Origin: Atopsyche davidsoni
Lineage: Eukaryota; Arthropoda; Insecta; Trichoptera; Hydrobiosidae
Reading direction: 5' to 3'
Length of the DNA: 64,000 nucleotides
Assembly (NCBI GenBank): GCA_022113835.1
Contig: JAILWY010000010.1
Coordinates: forward strand, 5,481,501-5,545,500
The notes below the pieces were generated by a model, which had not been told where the DNA came from, ran no database searches, and was given only the letters and a program-made list of their open reading frames with translations. Shown in pieces: positions 50,996 through 63,159 of this stretch (position 1 is its first letter; each line of letters opens with the position of its first letter). The translations under genes and the position numbers were made by a program.

Positions 50996-51540
50996 CGGAA
51001 ATATATTACTATTACATGACACGTGTTTTTACATCCATGTACAATATGTCGCTGGTGGGGTTGAGGTTTTTTTTTTGCTTTCAAAGATTTCGGAAAAATG
51101 TTTTGATTTAGTAAATCACACTTCTTAAAAGTTTATTAAAAATGTTTTTTTTGTTATGGTTTATTTGATGTTCTTAATTTAAAATAGAACAAAAAGATTT
51201 TTCCTAGAATTTGAAATTAAAATTTACAAACCAATTAACTGGTTTTTTTTTCTACAAAACTAAGCAAAGTTTTGTTTCCAGATACACATTTATTTTGAGG
51301 CAATGCTTCAAAATAAAAAAGTTGATAATTTGAATATTCATATTTTTAAACAAGATATGACGAAAAAGCACGTTCATAAACCAAATAACTAATAATTTGA
51401 TCAAATAATTTCAATACCCAATGTCAATTTATTCATAATTACTCAAAATTTGTATGAATTGTGATAAAGTCAATTGTACACTCGAGTGTTAAAATTATTA
51501 TCATGTAAACGTTTGAAACATGTATGGTGTTTTTATATGC

Positions 51541-51931
51541 AATATTTAAGATGTTTCCATTTAAATACCACTAAAGTAGTTCCATTAAGTTAATATTGTT
51601 AATGTCCTTATGCGTATTACTGGAAATTTTTTTGCCAAAAATTGTTTTTTTCAAAACGTCAAGAATAAATAAATTTAAATCATTAACCAAAAAAGGAAAT
51701 AATCAAGTGATGAAATGCAATCCCAAGCAACTGCGACTTTATCTTAACATTTAAGATGTATCCATTTAAATACCACTAAAGTAGTTCCATTAAGTTAATA
51801 TTGTTCATGTCCTTATGCGTATTACTGGAAAAAAATTTGCTGTCAAAAATTGTTTTTTTCAAAACGTCAAGAATAAAAAACAAGAAAGAACAAAGTGATG
51901 AAATGCAATCCCAAGCAACTGCGACTTTATC
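51541..51931. repeat. Tandem duplication, ~200-bp units
   Basis: Both copies contain AATACCACTAAAGTAGTTCC, TTCAAAACGTCAAGAATAAA and CCCAAGCAACTGCGACTTTA. The right copy runs into the candidate exon region beginning near 51931; the left copy is cut before it. Confidence 0.9.
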
Positions 51932-52006
51932 CGATCTGAATGCGGCTTTTTTCCAATTTATTTCTATCGAATACAGCGAAAAGTTAGCCTTATCGTTTTC
52001 TTTCAG

Positions 52007-52176
52007 ATTCGAGCAAAAGTGGCAACCATCAGATTGGAATGCCGTCGATAGGATCGATAAGAAGCGGAAGACGCCTGAGAGGAACGACGCGTCGGGGGGC
52101 GCGGACGGGGCTGCCCTGATCACAGTAAATAAAGCCCGGCGCGCCGCGACTCCTGTCCCGGTAAAAATAGACGTCG
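52007..52176 (+). CDS. Candidate internal coding exon, unrecognised
   Basis: A 170-bp stretch between a strong polypyrimidine acceptor (TTTTCTTTCAG) and a consensus GTGAGT donor is open for 56 codons, from FEQKWQPSDWNAVDRIDKK to PVPVKIDV, with one split base at each end (phase 1). GC content rises sharply within it. Against: no partner exon was found, and the open frame extends upstream to 51801. I do not recognise the peptide. It could be part of a plus-strand gene whose other exons lie beyond the window. Confidence 0.45.
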
Positions 52177-52345
52177 GTGAGTAACGCGCCGTACACCTAG
52201 CGGATGTCTGCCCGATTTCAAGAGCTGTTATTTCTTTTTAGAGCATTCGGTCCATGTGTGTTTAGGGAATATTTATAATTCGGTGGTTGGCTTGCCGGCA
52301 GCTGACGGGCCGCGCACTTGCCCGCTGCGGTCATTGGAAGACGCG
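52177..52345. promoter_or_regulatory. GC-rich continuation downstream of the candidate exon
   Basis: GC-rich non-coding sequence with CCGGCAGCTGACGGG (an E-box CAGCTG). Confidence 0.25.
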
Positions 52346-52408
52346 AAGCTACTCCGCAAACTATTGTATCAATCGTCTATTGAATAAAAAACTCTTGTGA
52401 TTTTTTAT

Positions 52409-52450
52409 ATCACCAATCGTTCACGTTGGCATTATGAAACTGTGAAACCG
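52409..52450 (-). repeat. Truncated hammerhead-like retroelement end
   Basis: CACCAATCGTTCACGTTGGC and ATTATGAAAC match the inverted arms near 13.6 kb but lack the ACCGGT stem. Confidence 0.55.
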
Positions 52451-52599
52451 ATAAAATTAAACATATGGAAAAAATAAAAAAAATCAGATCTAAACGCCAG
52501 AGTAAAGAAAGGATTTTAAAATGATGCTTTTGGGCAGTAGCAATAAACTAGTGAAACGGTCGCCAACCTCCTCTGAGGAGAGGCACTTGATGAAGAAGA

Positions 52600-55500
52600 T
52601 TAAAATGGAATTCCAAAATATTGAATACTCATCAATAATCACAATCTATTATTGCTTATTCTAATATTTATTTGAGTCTAGTTACATCGATGTAATAGAA
52701 ATCAATGTTATAATTATTAGTTGAGTTGACTGAAATTCAAATTATAGTAGTAGAAACAAGTACAAATAAATACAGAATAAAAACTTATATACGATTTAAA
52801 ACGTTTATCTTAAAATCCCTATACAAATAATCTCTTTCAATATGTAATACGTTGAATCTTGAGACGTTAGCATTGCAAAATACAATATTATTCATTGTTC
52901 TGTCTTTTTTATTACTAGTGACTAGAGTGATGAAAACTTACCACAGTGTTGACAGATTTAATACAATTTAAATGCTATTAACATTGCTTGTTTTAAACTT
53001 ATGTTAAAGAAATGGTTTTTTGTTGGAAAGAAAGGTAGTATAATGTTAAATTACTGAGATTATTTATCGTTTTTTTAAAGGTTACATTTCAGTAAAAAAC
53101 GATTTATTATTTAAATCGTCACTTTAAGTATATTTTAATTTGAAACAGCGATAGATTAAATGAAACTTTATTATATAAATTAATTTAAAATGATAAACGC
53201 TTCTTTGAGTAAGTCGTGATGTGTTCAATTACCTGTGAGATCAAAATAAATGGTTTTTTATTTATAGGGTTTATATATGGGGTATTTTATAATTTTTTAT
53301 ATTCAAAATTTGTTTATTATTACTTTTCGCATAATATTTAGGTAGCACACTCAACTGAATGTATTCAAAGTAAATACCCATATAGAAATTTTACTGGTAG
53401 ATCTTTTGGAATATGGCAAATTTTAGAAATCTAGTATTTTAAATTTTAATTGACAATTATATTTATGTGAGTTGGAAACATTTTTCTGGAAATAGGAAGA
53501 AATGAAAAAAGAGTACTTACGACTGTCAATAATTTTTTTAAGTGCATGATAATAAATTGCGATTGAATCAGTTTTATTGATGTAGTAATTTATGTTATGT
53601 TTAATTTATAAATAATGTTTAGTATAGAATAAATCTTGAAACACTGCGTAGATAAGTACAGCTATAAAAAATAGCGACCTATTTATCAGAGATTTTGAAA
53701 TGTCTCCAAATACGATTATAGTCTCATGAGGTCTGGTGGAAATATTCCATGGACACCTGCTAACATATAATTAACATACTTGTATTGTCTCATATATTAC
53801 TTGGTAAATAGGAAACGAACAGACTCTCATGCGTAATTTATGCAATACATTAAATTAAAATCTACATTAATTCACAAACATCACAAAACCACAAATAATA
53901 CAACACATAATAAATAAAACAAACGCCCATTAATACTTAAATTTTTTCTTAGTTGTTTTTTTTACCGATTTTATTAATGTTATATTTTAAAAACATGAAG
54001 GATAGATTAAGTATATAAATAATTGAGAAGCTAAAATGACTCTCTTTTTCAGTCGTATTGTTTATAATAGAACTTCATTCCTCATTTCTAGCATATATTT
54101 GGCAGATCACTCTAAGTACTTATCTAAACTTATCTGCTGTCATCTAATGTCCTAAAACTTTTTTTAACTCATATGTTTATCTCCAACATCATCCAATATC
54201 ACCACCAACAGTAAGTGATTCTTGTATTTTCTTGCTAAACGTATGATCTAAGAAATCGGAATATCCCTTGCATATGGTCAATGTCCGCTCTTTCATTTTA
54301 TTATGTAAGCAGCGGTATTATACTGTCACATACAATGTATCGATTTAAATTGTTTTGAACAAGCAATCTAAAATTGAATGGTACTCAACTTCGCTAGATG
54401 AAAAATATTTGTTGAAATATTCATGTTATTATGTATACAAAGCCAAATGTATCATAACATTTAAACTGAGTTTAAGTATTTATTTTAAAGTAGTTTTATT
54501 ATAACAGTAACATCGTAAGAACAAAAAAATTTCTCAGATGATGAACAGTAGCTAATTTTAATGGTTACAACAGTCCAAACAGCATAGTTTAAAGTTTATG
54601 AAAAAAAAAAACACCTTGCACTATTATGTATATTTGTTATTTAAACATAATATTATTCATACGCTTGCTTGCATTATCATATATTTATTTCATTAACGAC
54701 ACCTGTAAACTCAATAATTAAAGTAATAATCGTACTAATACAATAATTAAATAAATGTTTTAGAAAAATACATCTAAATGAATAAATATATGTTCACAAT
54801 TTTTTTTTGCATGAAACTATTTAATGTTTTGTTCAGTACTTGGTATAATTATATCCATGTATCTGAAATATCAAATAGTATGAAGTAAGAGATCGAGATA
54901 TTTATTTAATCAACCTTGCCAAGCAAGACTGTCAGCGAAAATAGCTGTTTCAAAAAATAAACGTATAAAGTATTTATTTGTATATTTAGTAAATTAAAAC
55001 ATCATTTAATTAACACATATCATTTACTAAAAAGATGTGCAATATTCAATATATTAAAATCAAATGGTTTGTTTTGGCATATATCATTAATAAATAGGTA
55101 TATATTTGTGTATGTGTATGTTTAAACACTTCAATTTTCTACCTAGCATAACCCACTGGACGACTTTCTTGAAATCGTTACATAAATTGCAGCAAGAACT
55201 TCGTGCATCTTCCATTAGAAGTTGGGATTGTTAATCATTATGTAAACAGGAATATTTAAGCAAATTTAAAGTACAGTTGGATTACGATGATGTAGCAAAG
55301 CTATTCATGTATTTAAAATTATTTGTATTGATCAGCTAGACGGTCATCGGGCACCGCCACACATAGGTAAGTGGTATAGTCGCATGTTTCCATAAAATTA
55401 CATTCTTCTAGATTGAGGCTATACGACTAGTAACTAGACTGTTTACAATGATTGTTTGATAGTTGTCAAGCAGATACTGAATCAAAACTATAATATTAAT

Positions 55501-56420
55501 AAATTTTTATATCAGAGCAAATAAGTTTATCAGCTGTTGAAGTTTGCAATAAATGAAACCCGATAAATTTTAACAAACAGTTAACAATTATGTTGTTTCG
55601 TAGGATTTTTTAAATTATAACCTTTAGATTTCAACACAAATTTAAATCGAAAAATCTATGATCGACAATATTAATGTTTACAATATTTATTTGCTATTTT
55701 TACGTAAAATGTATTTCATATGTAATATAGTATACGTGCGTGTGTGTCGATTATAAAATCTCGACAGTTTTTTTTAAAATTAATATTCGTCAACTTTGTT
55801 TTTTCAGATACACTTACCTCTCAGGTACTTGAACCCTTACTACGTACCGTCTTTTTATGTCATCTTTCCGAAAATTCTGCTGAGACACCTCGATAATCGT
55901 ACGAAGGTTGTAATCAATAAACAGAGATTGTTGACTATTATCCCATATTGACTTTGTGTCAAAGAACGGATATACTAGTGAGTCCTGTTTATCTAAGCAG
56001 GATTATTTTATTTCTAGCTCGGTTCTTACTGGAAGCTTATTTAAGCAAATAAAAAATGTTGAATATGTTTTTCATTCCAATATAATAGCATATTGCATAG
56101 TGTTGAATAATTAATTTAATTTTTTTAAATTATTCGTCGATATTAAAATTAAAATATGTATAGTATTTAAAATATGTAGTTTATTTAAACACGCGAAAAA
56201 TAAAAAAAAAACATATTCATTGTAATGTGTACCCAAATTTTAAAATAACCCTGGATATTATAGGTTGGATTGTTCTGTTGGTGAAATCTATGCGATCATT
56301 TTTCCGACGCTTCGTAGGTGTGCAACTTAAAAATCTTCAACGCGTTCTTTACTAAGACAATGGCAGAATTGTCGCGAAAAGATTTTCAATTTATTTTTTT
56401 ATATATTTTCTCCTAGCTGT
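52600..56420. other. AT-rich intergenic DNA
   Basis: No gene, repeat array or GC island that I can support. Confidence 0.65.
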
Positions 56421-56429
56421 AAGCTGCTT

Positions 56430-56900
56430 TGCGTCTGAGCTGTATGGGCCATAGTAGCGAAGAAACAAGACGAGTTCTTGACCTATGCACCCAGCGAGCA
56501 AGCCTCCGAGCCGAGTGGGACGGTTTAAAATGTTCTGTGCGACTCAAAAGGTCCCCGAGAGCTATAAGCTCGTAAAAGGGCGTGAAGTGGTGCGACGCTC
56601 CTTCCTCACTGGGCGGCAAGTGCCTGGCTCGATGCCAGCCTATTCCTGGCGCGGGCGACCACTGCCGCGGGGCATCAACACGCGCCGCGGCGTCACCGGC
56701 CACGCCGAGGCAACCACGGACCGCCGCTATTTTTAAAGCTCGAGACTTGCGAGGGCGCTGCGAGGGCTCCAGTCTCTTCCCAGGTGATATAGCGCGCTAA
56801 GTTCATAAAACTAGATTTTCACCCGAGACACTTATAAATAGAGAGATTCACACCTCGTCAGTCCCACGTACTTCCCCGCTCTCCCCGTTCTAGTGCTTGT
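56430..56900 (+). promoter_or_regulatory. GC-rich island with promoter-like architecture
   Basis: Within GC-rich sequence, in order: CTATTTTTAA (MEF2-type, near 56725), an E-box CAGGTG (near 56780), TATAAATA (56833-56840) and an initiator TCAGTCC (A at 56860), 27 bp after the TATA start. The order is that of an animal muscle-type promoter, but no downstream coding exon was found. Parts are duplicated in degraded form at 57335-57500. Confidence 0.4.
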
Positions 56901-56994
56901 GCATGGCTGCCGTTCTGTACCATGAGCGTGGGTAAATGATAGCGGAGGGATGTGATCTGGAAGTACGTGAGATGGGAGTCCTGCTATTGTCTCT

Positions 56995-57625
56995 GTAGTC
57001 TGCTGCAGAAGGAATATCAGATCTAAACACCAGAGCTTTGCAAGGAAAAGATTATATAATAATGCAATTGGGCAGCAGCAATACGCATACATTTCCTTCC
57101 AATATAAAACTGTGATTACTACACTATATTCCCCTTAGAAAACCATGAAACTCAGTGAAATGGTCGCCAACCTTCTCTGCAGTAGAGGCCCCACAGCCTG
57201 CGCGCAGGATCAGGAGATAGCCACATACCGTATTATACGCATATCCCTAACAACTATTATAAACAAGCAAGATGTGGCTTAGGTGGATGCGTATATTATG
57301 ATGAATTTATTTGTCAAATAACACGTATCTCGTTGAGGTAACAACGGATTGCTGGTATTTTTAACGCCTGGGAGACTTGAGAGGGTCCTGCGAGGGATTC
57401 AGTCTCTTTCCAGGTGATATAGCGCGCTTAGTTCATAAAACTAGATTTTTCCTTACATAAACTCGAGAGATTTAGATTCTAAATAGAGAAATTTACACCT
57501 CGTAAGCCCCACAGCCTGCGCGCAGGATCAGGGGATATCCGCATATCGACTTATGAGCATAGCCCAAACAACTATTGTAAATAACTAAATGAAAACAAGA
57601 TGCGGCATATGTGATAGCGTACATG
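56995..57625. repeat. Degraded local duplications of the 56.7-kb island and dispersed repeats
   Basis: 57335-57500 repeats the MEF2/E-box part of the preceding island (CAGGTGATATAGCGCGCTTA). 57190-57300 and 57505-57625 are two copies of the family also seen at 45.3 kb. 57005-57180 matches 52480-52600 (ATCAGATCTAAAC, GGCAGCAGCAATA or variants, ATGGTCGCCAACC). Confidence 0.75.
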
Positions 57626-57639
57626 ATGATTTTTAATGC

Positions 57640-58780
57640 TTAAAGAGACTTAGGGTTGTTTCAAAATACTTTCAAGTGGTTTTGATTATAAATTGTTTCT
57701 GTTAATATGTAATCCAAACACAGGTTTTACATTTAATAGTATAAATTATCTGCTGAATATATTCGTTTATCGTTGAGGTTACAATGGTTGGCATTTATTT
57801 TAATAAACTCTTCCCAAAAATCACGAATTTTTTTTTAATAATGTTTGTATTTTATATTGTTTGTTTTTCATCTTGGATACAAAAAACATAACGCTTAAAT
57901 TTCTAAAAATATAGGAATGTATTTGAAGTATATTGGATTTTAGTGTCTCGTTTCTACCCACGTAGAAACAGTTTTTATTTATATATATCAAAATAAATAC
58001 AGTTTGAGAAAGCACATATTTACTATCAACAAATTGTTTTTTTTTTACTTTGATAAAAATATCGTACATTGAAATAAAAAAAATGAAAAATCATTTATTT
58101 ATTTATAAAAAATAATTATTAAACGGATTTTATGTGTTAACGTTGACAAATGTAAACTTATTTTACATGCTATGCAAACTCACAAGCATTTGTTACATGA
58201 AAGCACACGAAAATTTATAATGAGGGATGTCTTTAGATCAGAAAATTTTGATGTGAGAGATTCATATGAAGCCCTGCAGATGAGTCGATTGCTACTTCGA
58301 ATGTAAGCCAAGGCATACTAATACTGCGGCAAAAATGCCTTGACGCTGAACTCGACCTCTGGCCTCACAGGTGGAAGTCCAAAGCTCTGTCCTCGTGCCA
58401 AGCATTATGAGCACATTATTCAAGAAATATTTCACTATGATCGTTCATCAGTTGATTCAAAACTATAACACTAAAAAAATATATTAAAAACCAAATAATG
58501 AGATAAATTTATCCTTAGTTTAACGAATTGATAAACTGACATTTATATCTTTAAGCAAGTAATACACGCATTAATTTAAACCTAAGTCAATAGTTTTATC
58601 AGTAAACAGTATTACTATACACTCGTATTCATTGTTATTAATGTTGAGATACATAAACGAGAGACAAAAACTTCAAGGTATTTTGTTTTAAACTATAACA
58701 ATAAGATATACAGACCACAAATAATGAATTAAGGAAATAACGCAACTAGAGTAAACAGTACAAGAAGCAAGTATTTTTCG
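57640..58780. other. AT-rich intergenic DNA
   Basis: No supported feature. Confidence 0.6.
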
Positions 58781-58794
58781 TTCGCTAAGATAAG

Positions 58795-59190
58795 GTCCTA
58801 CAGATTCGAGTCGGACCGATTCGAGAGCAAGCACCTTCGCCGAGCGAGGATCAGGCGCCATTAATCAATACACATTTTGGGGACAAAGTTAATAGCAGAT
58901 GCAGACGTGGTTCGGGGGGACTTTGTTCTCGAGTCGGGCCGGTCTTTGTGCAGCGCCGTGCATCATCAGCGAGTAATTCCCGTCGGAGAATGCGTTTAAA
59001 TCTGTCCGCCAGCGGCGAGTTTCCTCGCGTCCGGCGCCCTTGGCAGTCGCGGGTTCGACGCCGGGACGCGCCGATGTTTGGAAAAGGAGAGTAGTCGCGA
59101 ATTATTTACAGACGCCGAGATGATGGAGCGATAGGCCTTCGCGTGCTCGCAGCGGATCAGTGCGATTCAAGCTGGTGGTTGTTTAGTCTA
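58795..59190. promoter_or_regulatory. GC-rich island, enhancer-like
   Basis: GC- and CpG-rich with an embedded homeodomain/PBC-like CCATTAATCAAT at about 58858. No open frame with splice support. Confidence 0.35.
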
Positions 59191-59194
59191 TTAA

Positions 59195-60470
59195 CCTCTT
59201 AAATATCGCCCATCATTGCGAATCCGCAGACATGCGTCCTTAAATATATATTTTTTATATGATTGTATTATTTTTGATGAAATCTTTATGAGATGTAATA
59301 CTTTAAACGTTTAAGCCCGCAGTAGCTACTCCAATGAAATTATTGTTTTAAAACATTTGTAGTAACGTGCATTTCTGTACATAAATGAAGTATAAATACG
59401 TAATATGATACCATGGGTAAATTAAATGAATTCAGCTGCTGGCTGACCACGATTGTGATTTGAAGTTTGGAAATACGAACTTTAATTACAATGGATTGTA
59501 CTAGTATTTATTTGCGTAACTTTATAGAACCGTTTACGGTTGTAATTTAAACCAAACGTAGAGGTTTATCTACTGAAGTTAATTTGAGTACTGTAATAAT
59601 AACGCAGGCTTTAAAATCTGTTTGAAGTTATTTTCAACCAATTTTAACATCCAGAGGATACTTTTTGACAAGATTTCAAATAACATATTTCAGCAAAAGG
59701 TGTCAATATTGATATTTTGAAATTTAAACATATTACAGATTATATGTATAGTTTTGGATTATTTGCATTCTTTGCTTACTATTATTATGAAGTACGCTCT
59801 TGTTTAATTATGATAAATACATATATTATGCTTGAAACTTTCAGAGGGGTTTTGAATTATTCATTCGATTGTTTCAGGAAAGTGCTGCGATGGTTCACCA
59901 GACACTTGTTGTGGCTTGGCAAGTCCGCGGACCTTGGGGCCTCGTGACGCGCGCTCCCTGGCAAGCGCCCGAGATACCTGCTCTTCCCATTCAAACAAAC
60001 TTCGACAGCCACTAATTGATATTCACGATGACTTTCTGGCATGGAAAAGTATTTCCTTTGATCCAGAATTGATTATTGATTTGCGCATATATATTAATGA
60101 CACACTTTCAAATTATTTAGGCCAGTTGTTAATACTAAAAATAATAGTAAAATTGTATTAGTTATACTTATAAACTATTATTTTTTTAGGTATCTCAACA
60201 ATCTAGTTCAGTATTTTATATGCTGGTGACGACAAACTAACACACATTAGACTTAGTTGATTCATATGAGTTTTGTTTTATAAATTTAAATCCAAGGTGT
60301 ATGCTTTGAAATTGGTTAAATTGAACCACCTGCAATAAATCAGAAAAATAGCTGCATCTAAAAGAGTAAAATTTCTACATTTCTCGATCACCAACAACCT
60401 CTCAAAGGCAAATAATGGTTTTATAATTTTTTCCATAAATTTTAGCAGTTTTATAAATATTTTAAATCAA
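59195..60470. other. Intergenic DNA with a small GC-rich patch
   Basis: 59877-59990 is GC-rich and follows a TTTCAG acceptor-like sequence. Frames there are short (about 40 codons) and several are open at once, so coding is not supported. Confidence 0.5.
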
Positions 60471-60480
60471 CTATATAGGA

Positions 60481-60616
60481 CATTTTTTCATACATTGAAA
60501 ACGATTAAAGAAAACTCTCAGAAAATATCATCGTGACTTGTGAGGGATTCGAACCCACATCCCCAAGCTTTCATGGCCGGTGCATTTATCCAACTATGCT
60601 AACGAGCCACTGCAAT
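60481..60616 (-). mobile_element. tRNA-derived SINE
   Basis: On the minus strand a tRNA-like head has an A box TAGCATAGTTGG and a B box GGTTCGAATCC, followed by a non-tRNA body (TCACGATGATATTTTCTGAG and onward). The anticodon arm does not fold, so this is a SINE, not a tRNA gene. A partial copy is at 62533-62606. Confidence 0.75.
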
Positions 60617-60659
60617 TTAGTGAGAATTTTTAATAATCATAATCTACATATGAACTAAT

Positions 60660-60730
60660 ATGCTCGGGCTAATACCTGCATGGGTAAATAAAAACGCATT
60701 CTGATTGACATTAATCTAAAATTAATATAA
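60660..60730. repeat. Repeat shared with 62660-62729
   Basis: ATACCTGCATGGGTAAATAA and the following CTGATT...ACATTAATCTAAA are repeated near the second SINE copy, so the SINE and its flank were duplicated together. Confidence 0.8.
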
Positions 60731-61003
60731 CTATATAGGAATATCAAAACCCAAAAACTAGAACCTATTCAAACAAGTATTGAGTAGATGCGAAATTTTC
60801 AATGTTTTACTATGATAAAAAAAAAGTAATACAAAGCTTTCAACAGTGAGAATAAACAACGGAAAATCTAAAAAAAGCGATGGAATAATACAAATAAGTC
60901 AATACTTGATAGTAAATAAAACGTGCTGAAATTCTATAATAATATTTTCATGCTACTGCTGAAAAAAAGCTCACGTTTTTCAGATTCTGAATGTAAGAAG
61001 TTT

Positions 61004-61147
61004 AAGGCCTATACACACGCAGCGATACACCTTGCGACCGATTTTCAATCAACCGATAGCGTCCTTAAAAATTTTGAGATTTTCCAAGTAAACATGGCTA
61101 ATCGCAAGTCGGTCGCAAGTTATATCGCTCAAGTGTTGAGGGCTTTC
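61004..61147. mobile_element. Small inverted-repeat element (MITE-like)
   Basis: AGCGATACACCTTGCGACCG and TCGGTCGCAAGTTATATCGC face each other; arms extend to about 35 bp with mismatches around a loop of about 70 bp. No clear target duplication. Confidence 0.6.
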
Positions 61148-61149
61148 GA

Positions 61150-61410
61150 CGCAACGCACTCCGATTGAACGGTTTTAACGTGAGCTTTCGACTGCTGAAC
61201 GAGGCATTGCGCTTTAACGCAGGGTGGTGAATTGATTCGGCGGTATGGAACATGAAATGTTATTAAATTTGGAGACTGTCGAGATTGTGGCGGGGGGCGG
61301 GGGCATGGAGGGCTCGCCGGTGGGAGCCGCGGCCACGTGCGAGGGATTATTTTTAGCCGGCAGTGAGCGCGCATCTGCCACCAGTCGGCGTGTGGTGGAG
61401 CATGTGGTTC
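61150..61410. promoter_or_regulatory. GC-rich island with a MEF2-type site
   Basis: GC-rich sequence surrounding CCACGTG (E-box) and TTATTTTTAG (MEF2-type). Frames are open on both strands because of composition. Confidence 0.35.
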
Positions 61411-61549
61411 TAATGCTGACACTACATGATATTTTCGCCTTCTGCATCAACTTTTTTTCAGTACAGCCAAAAAATCAGCGATACCACAGTGTTCTGATTA
61501 TTATTACATACACTGCAAAATCGATAAAATACATCTATCAATAAATATG

Positions 61550-62530
61550 CAATTACAAATTCACTCTATACTTACGACAGCACCGTCGTAAACTTATAAA
61601 ACACAATCGCATTGTTTATTCTATTGATTTTATCGTGAGCATCTGTTCTTACTATATATGCTGGTAAGATTTTTTTAAATTTGCAGCGCGGGTGTTATAA
61701 CAACACAACACTATATCTTCGTTTGTAGCTTTAACTCTTTATTTTGTAGATTACAGAATAGTCGATTAATTTGATCGATTGAGTCCATCTATTATTGAGA
61801 AATGGTTTGTGAATGTGCCATTGCTGGCACAGTTTTGTGTATTATTTGTAGTCAGAGTGAATATTGGGGGAAACAACGAGATTTTTCAGGTTTTTAAATC
61901 TGTTGAAAAAAAATTAGGCTGAAAGAGAAAGAAAACCAATCGAATAAAAACTCTCACTAATATAATTATTTTATTTTTTCAGGCGTGGAAAAATGCTGTA
62001 GACGTATCAAGTCTGATATTATTATGAATGAAGAAGGGTGATAACCCCCACTTTCATAGATTATTGGAGTTGAGAGTCATCTCAACTCTAATTATCAGAA
62101 ATCATCTGGATGTCATTCCACTAGAGGGATAATATTTTCACAAAATACGGATTTTTAATAATTCAAAGCTTTTAAGTCTTCTTTCTTTAAGTTTTGAAAT
62201 ACACAACGAGATAAATTAACTATATCTAGAAAGCGATGCACAAGTACATTACGTAGAATCATCACAACATTTCAGTTCCACGAATAGTTCGAAGCGATAC
62301 AAGCTGAATTCGATGAAGCCATAATGTCTAAGTCTGGTTAGTTAGTTAGTATTAATTCATTTAAAGAACTTCCATTTTATTAGTAGTAACCATAAAAAAA
62401 TAACATCGAAAGTATGTAGTCCAAGCTTTGATTATTGGTTCATTGAAAACCAATAAATCAAATCAAAATCTGTAAGAATTATTTGATACGAGAACGAGGC
62501 GATTACATTTAATTTAATTTATATGATTAA
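61550..62530. other. AT-rich intergenic DNA
   Basis: No gene seen. A perfect small hairpin GAGTTGAGA/TCTCAACTC lies at about 62069-62090. Confidence 0.55.
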
Positions 62531-62532
62531 GC

Positions 62533-62729
62533 ATATTTTTTTCACACATTGAAAACGATTAAAGAAAACTCTCAGAAAATATCATCGTGACTTGTGAGGG
62601 ATTCGAATAAAAATATACTAATACCATATAAATATACTCATCATCATATAAATCATCATATAAATATACTAATACCTGCATGGGTAAATAAATACGCATC
62701 CTGATTAACATTAATCTAAATTAATATAA
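62533..62729 (-). mobile_element. Second, internally rearranged copy of the SINE and its flank
   Basis: The SINE body and B box (to GAATCC) are present, but the A-box half is replaced by short ATAAATATACTAATACC-type tandem sequence before the shared flank resumes. Confidence 0.7.
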
Positions 62730-63159
62730 TTTAATTTAATGACAAAATACAAATTTAGTTGAGCGTGACCATATTGAAATAAGTCAGCTTAAATCTTTGC
62801 ATGAGATGAATAAAATTAATTCTTCGATATCAGTTCCAAAGTTTTTGGTGAGATGCTGCTATAAGCAGTTAAAAAAAAAAAACAATTTTCTTGGGGAAAA
62901 TGTTGGCTACATTCTTTTGTTTGATAGTATAGAATGGAAATTTCAAATTTTATTTGCACTTCGGCGTTGATCGCCTCTACTTTTAAGTCTATAGTGGGGC
63001 AATGACTCAGCGGTTCGCGAGATCGCTGCGAAGCTGAAAACCATTCGAAAATTCTTACAGGAATCAGTCGCAATAACGGTCGCTCGGTACGTGCGCGGGT
63101 CTATTAAGATTTCACGTTCCATTATTCAGGGAGTATCCATATTTACAAACACGCGCGCG

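Noticed and set aside
59857..60161. GC-rich patch after TTTCAG as a terminal exon
   Set aside because: Three frames are simultaneously open for 20-80 codons and none shows a recognisable domain.
60540..60616. Possible functional tRNA gene
   Set aside because: A and B boxes are good but the anticodon arm does not pair, and the B-box side is repeated with a non-tRNA body at 62.5 kb, so it is a SINE.
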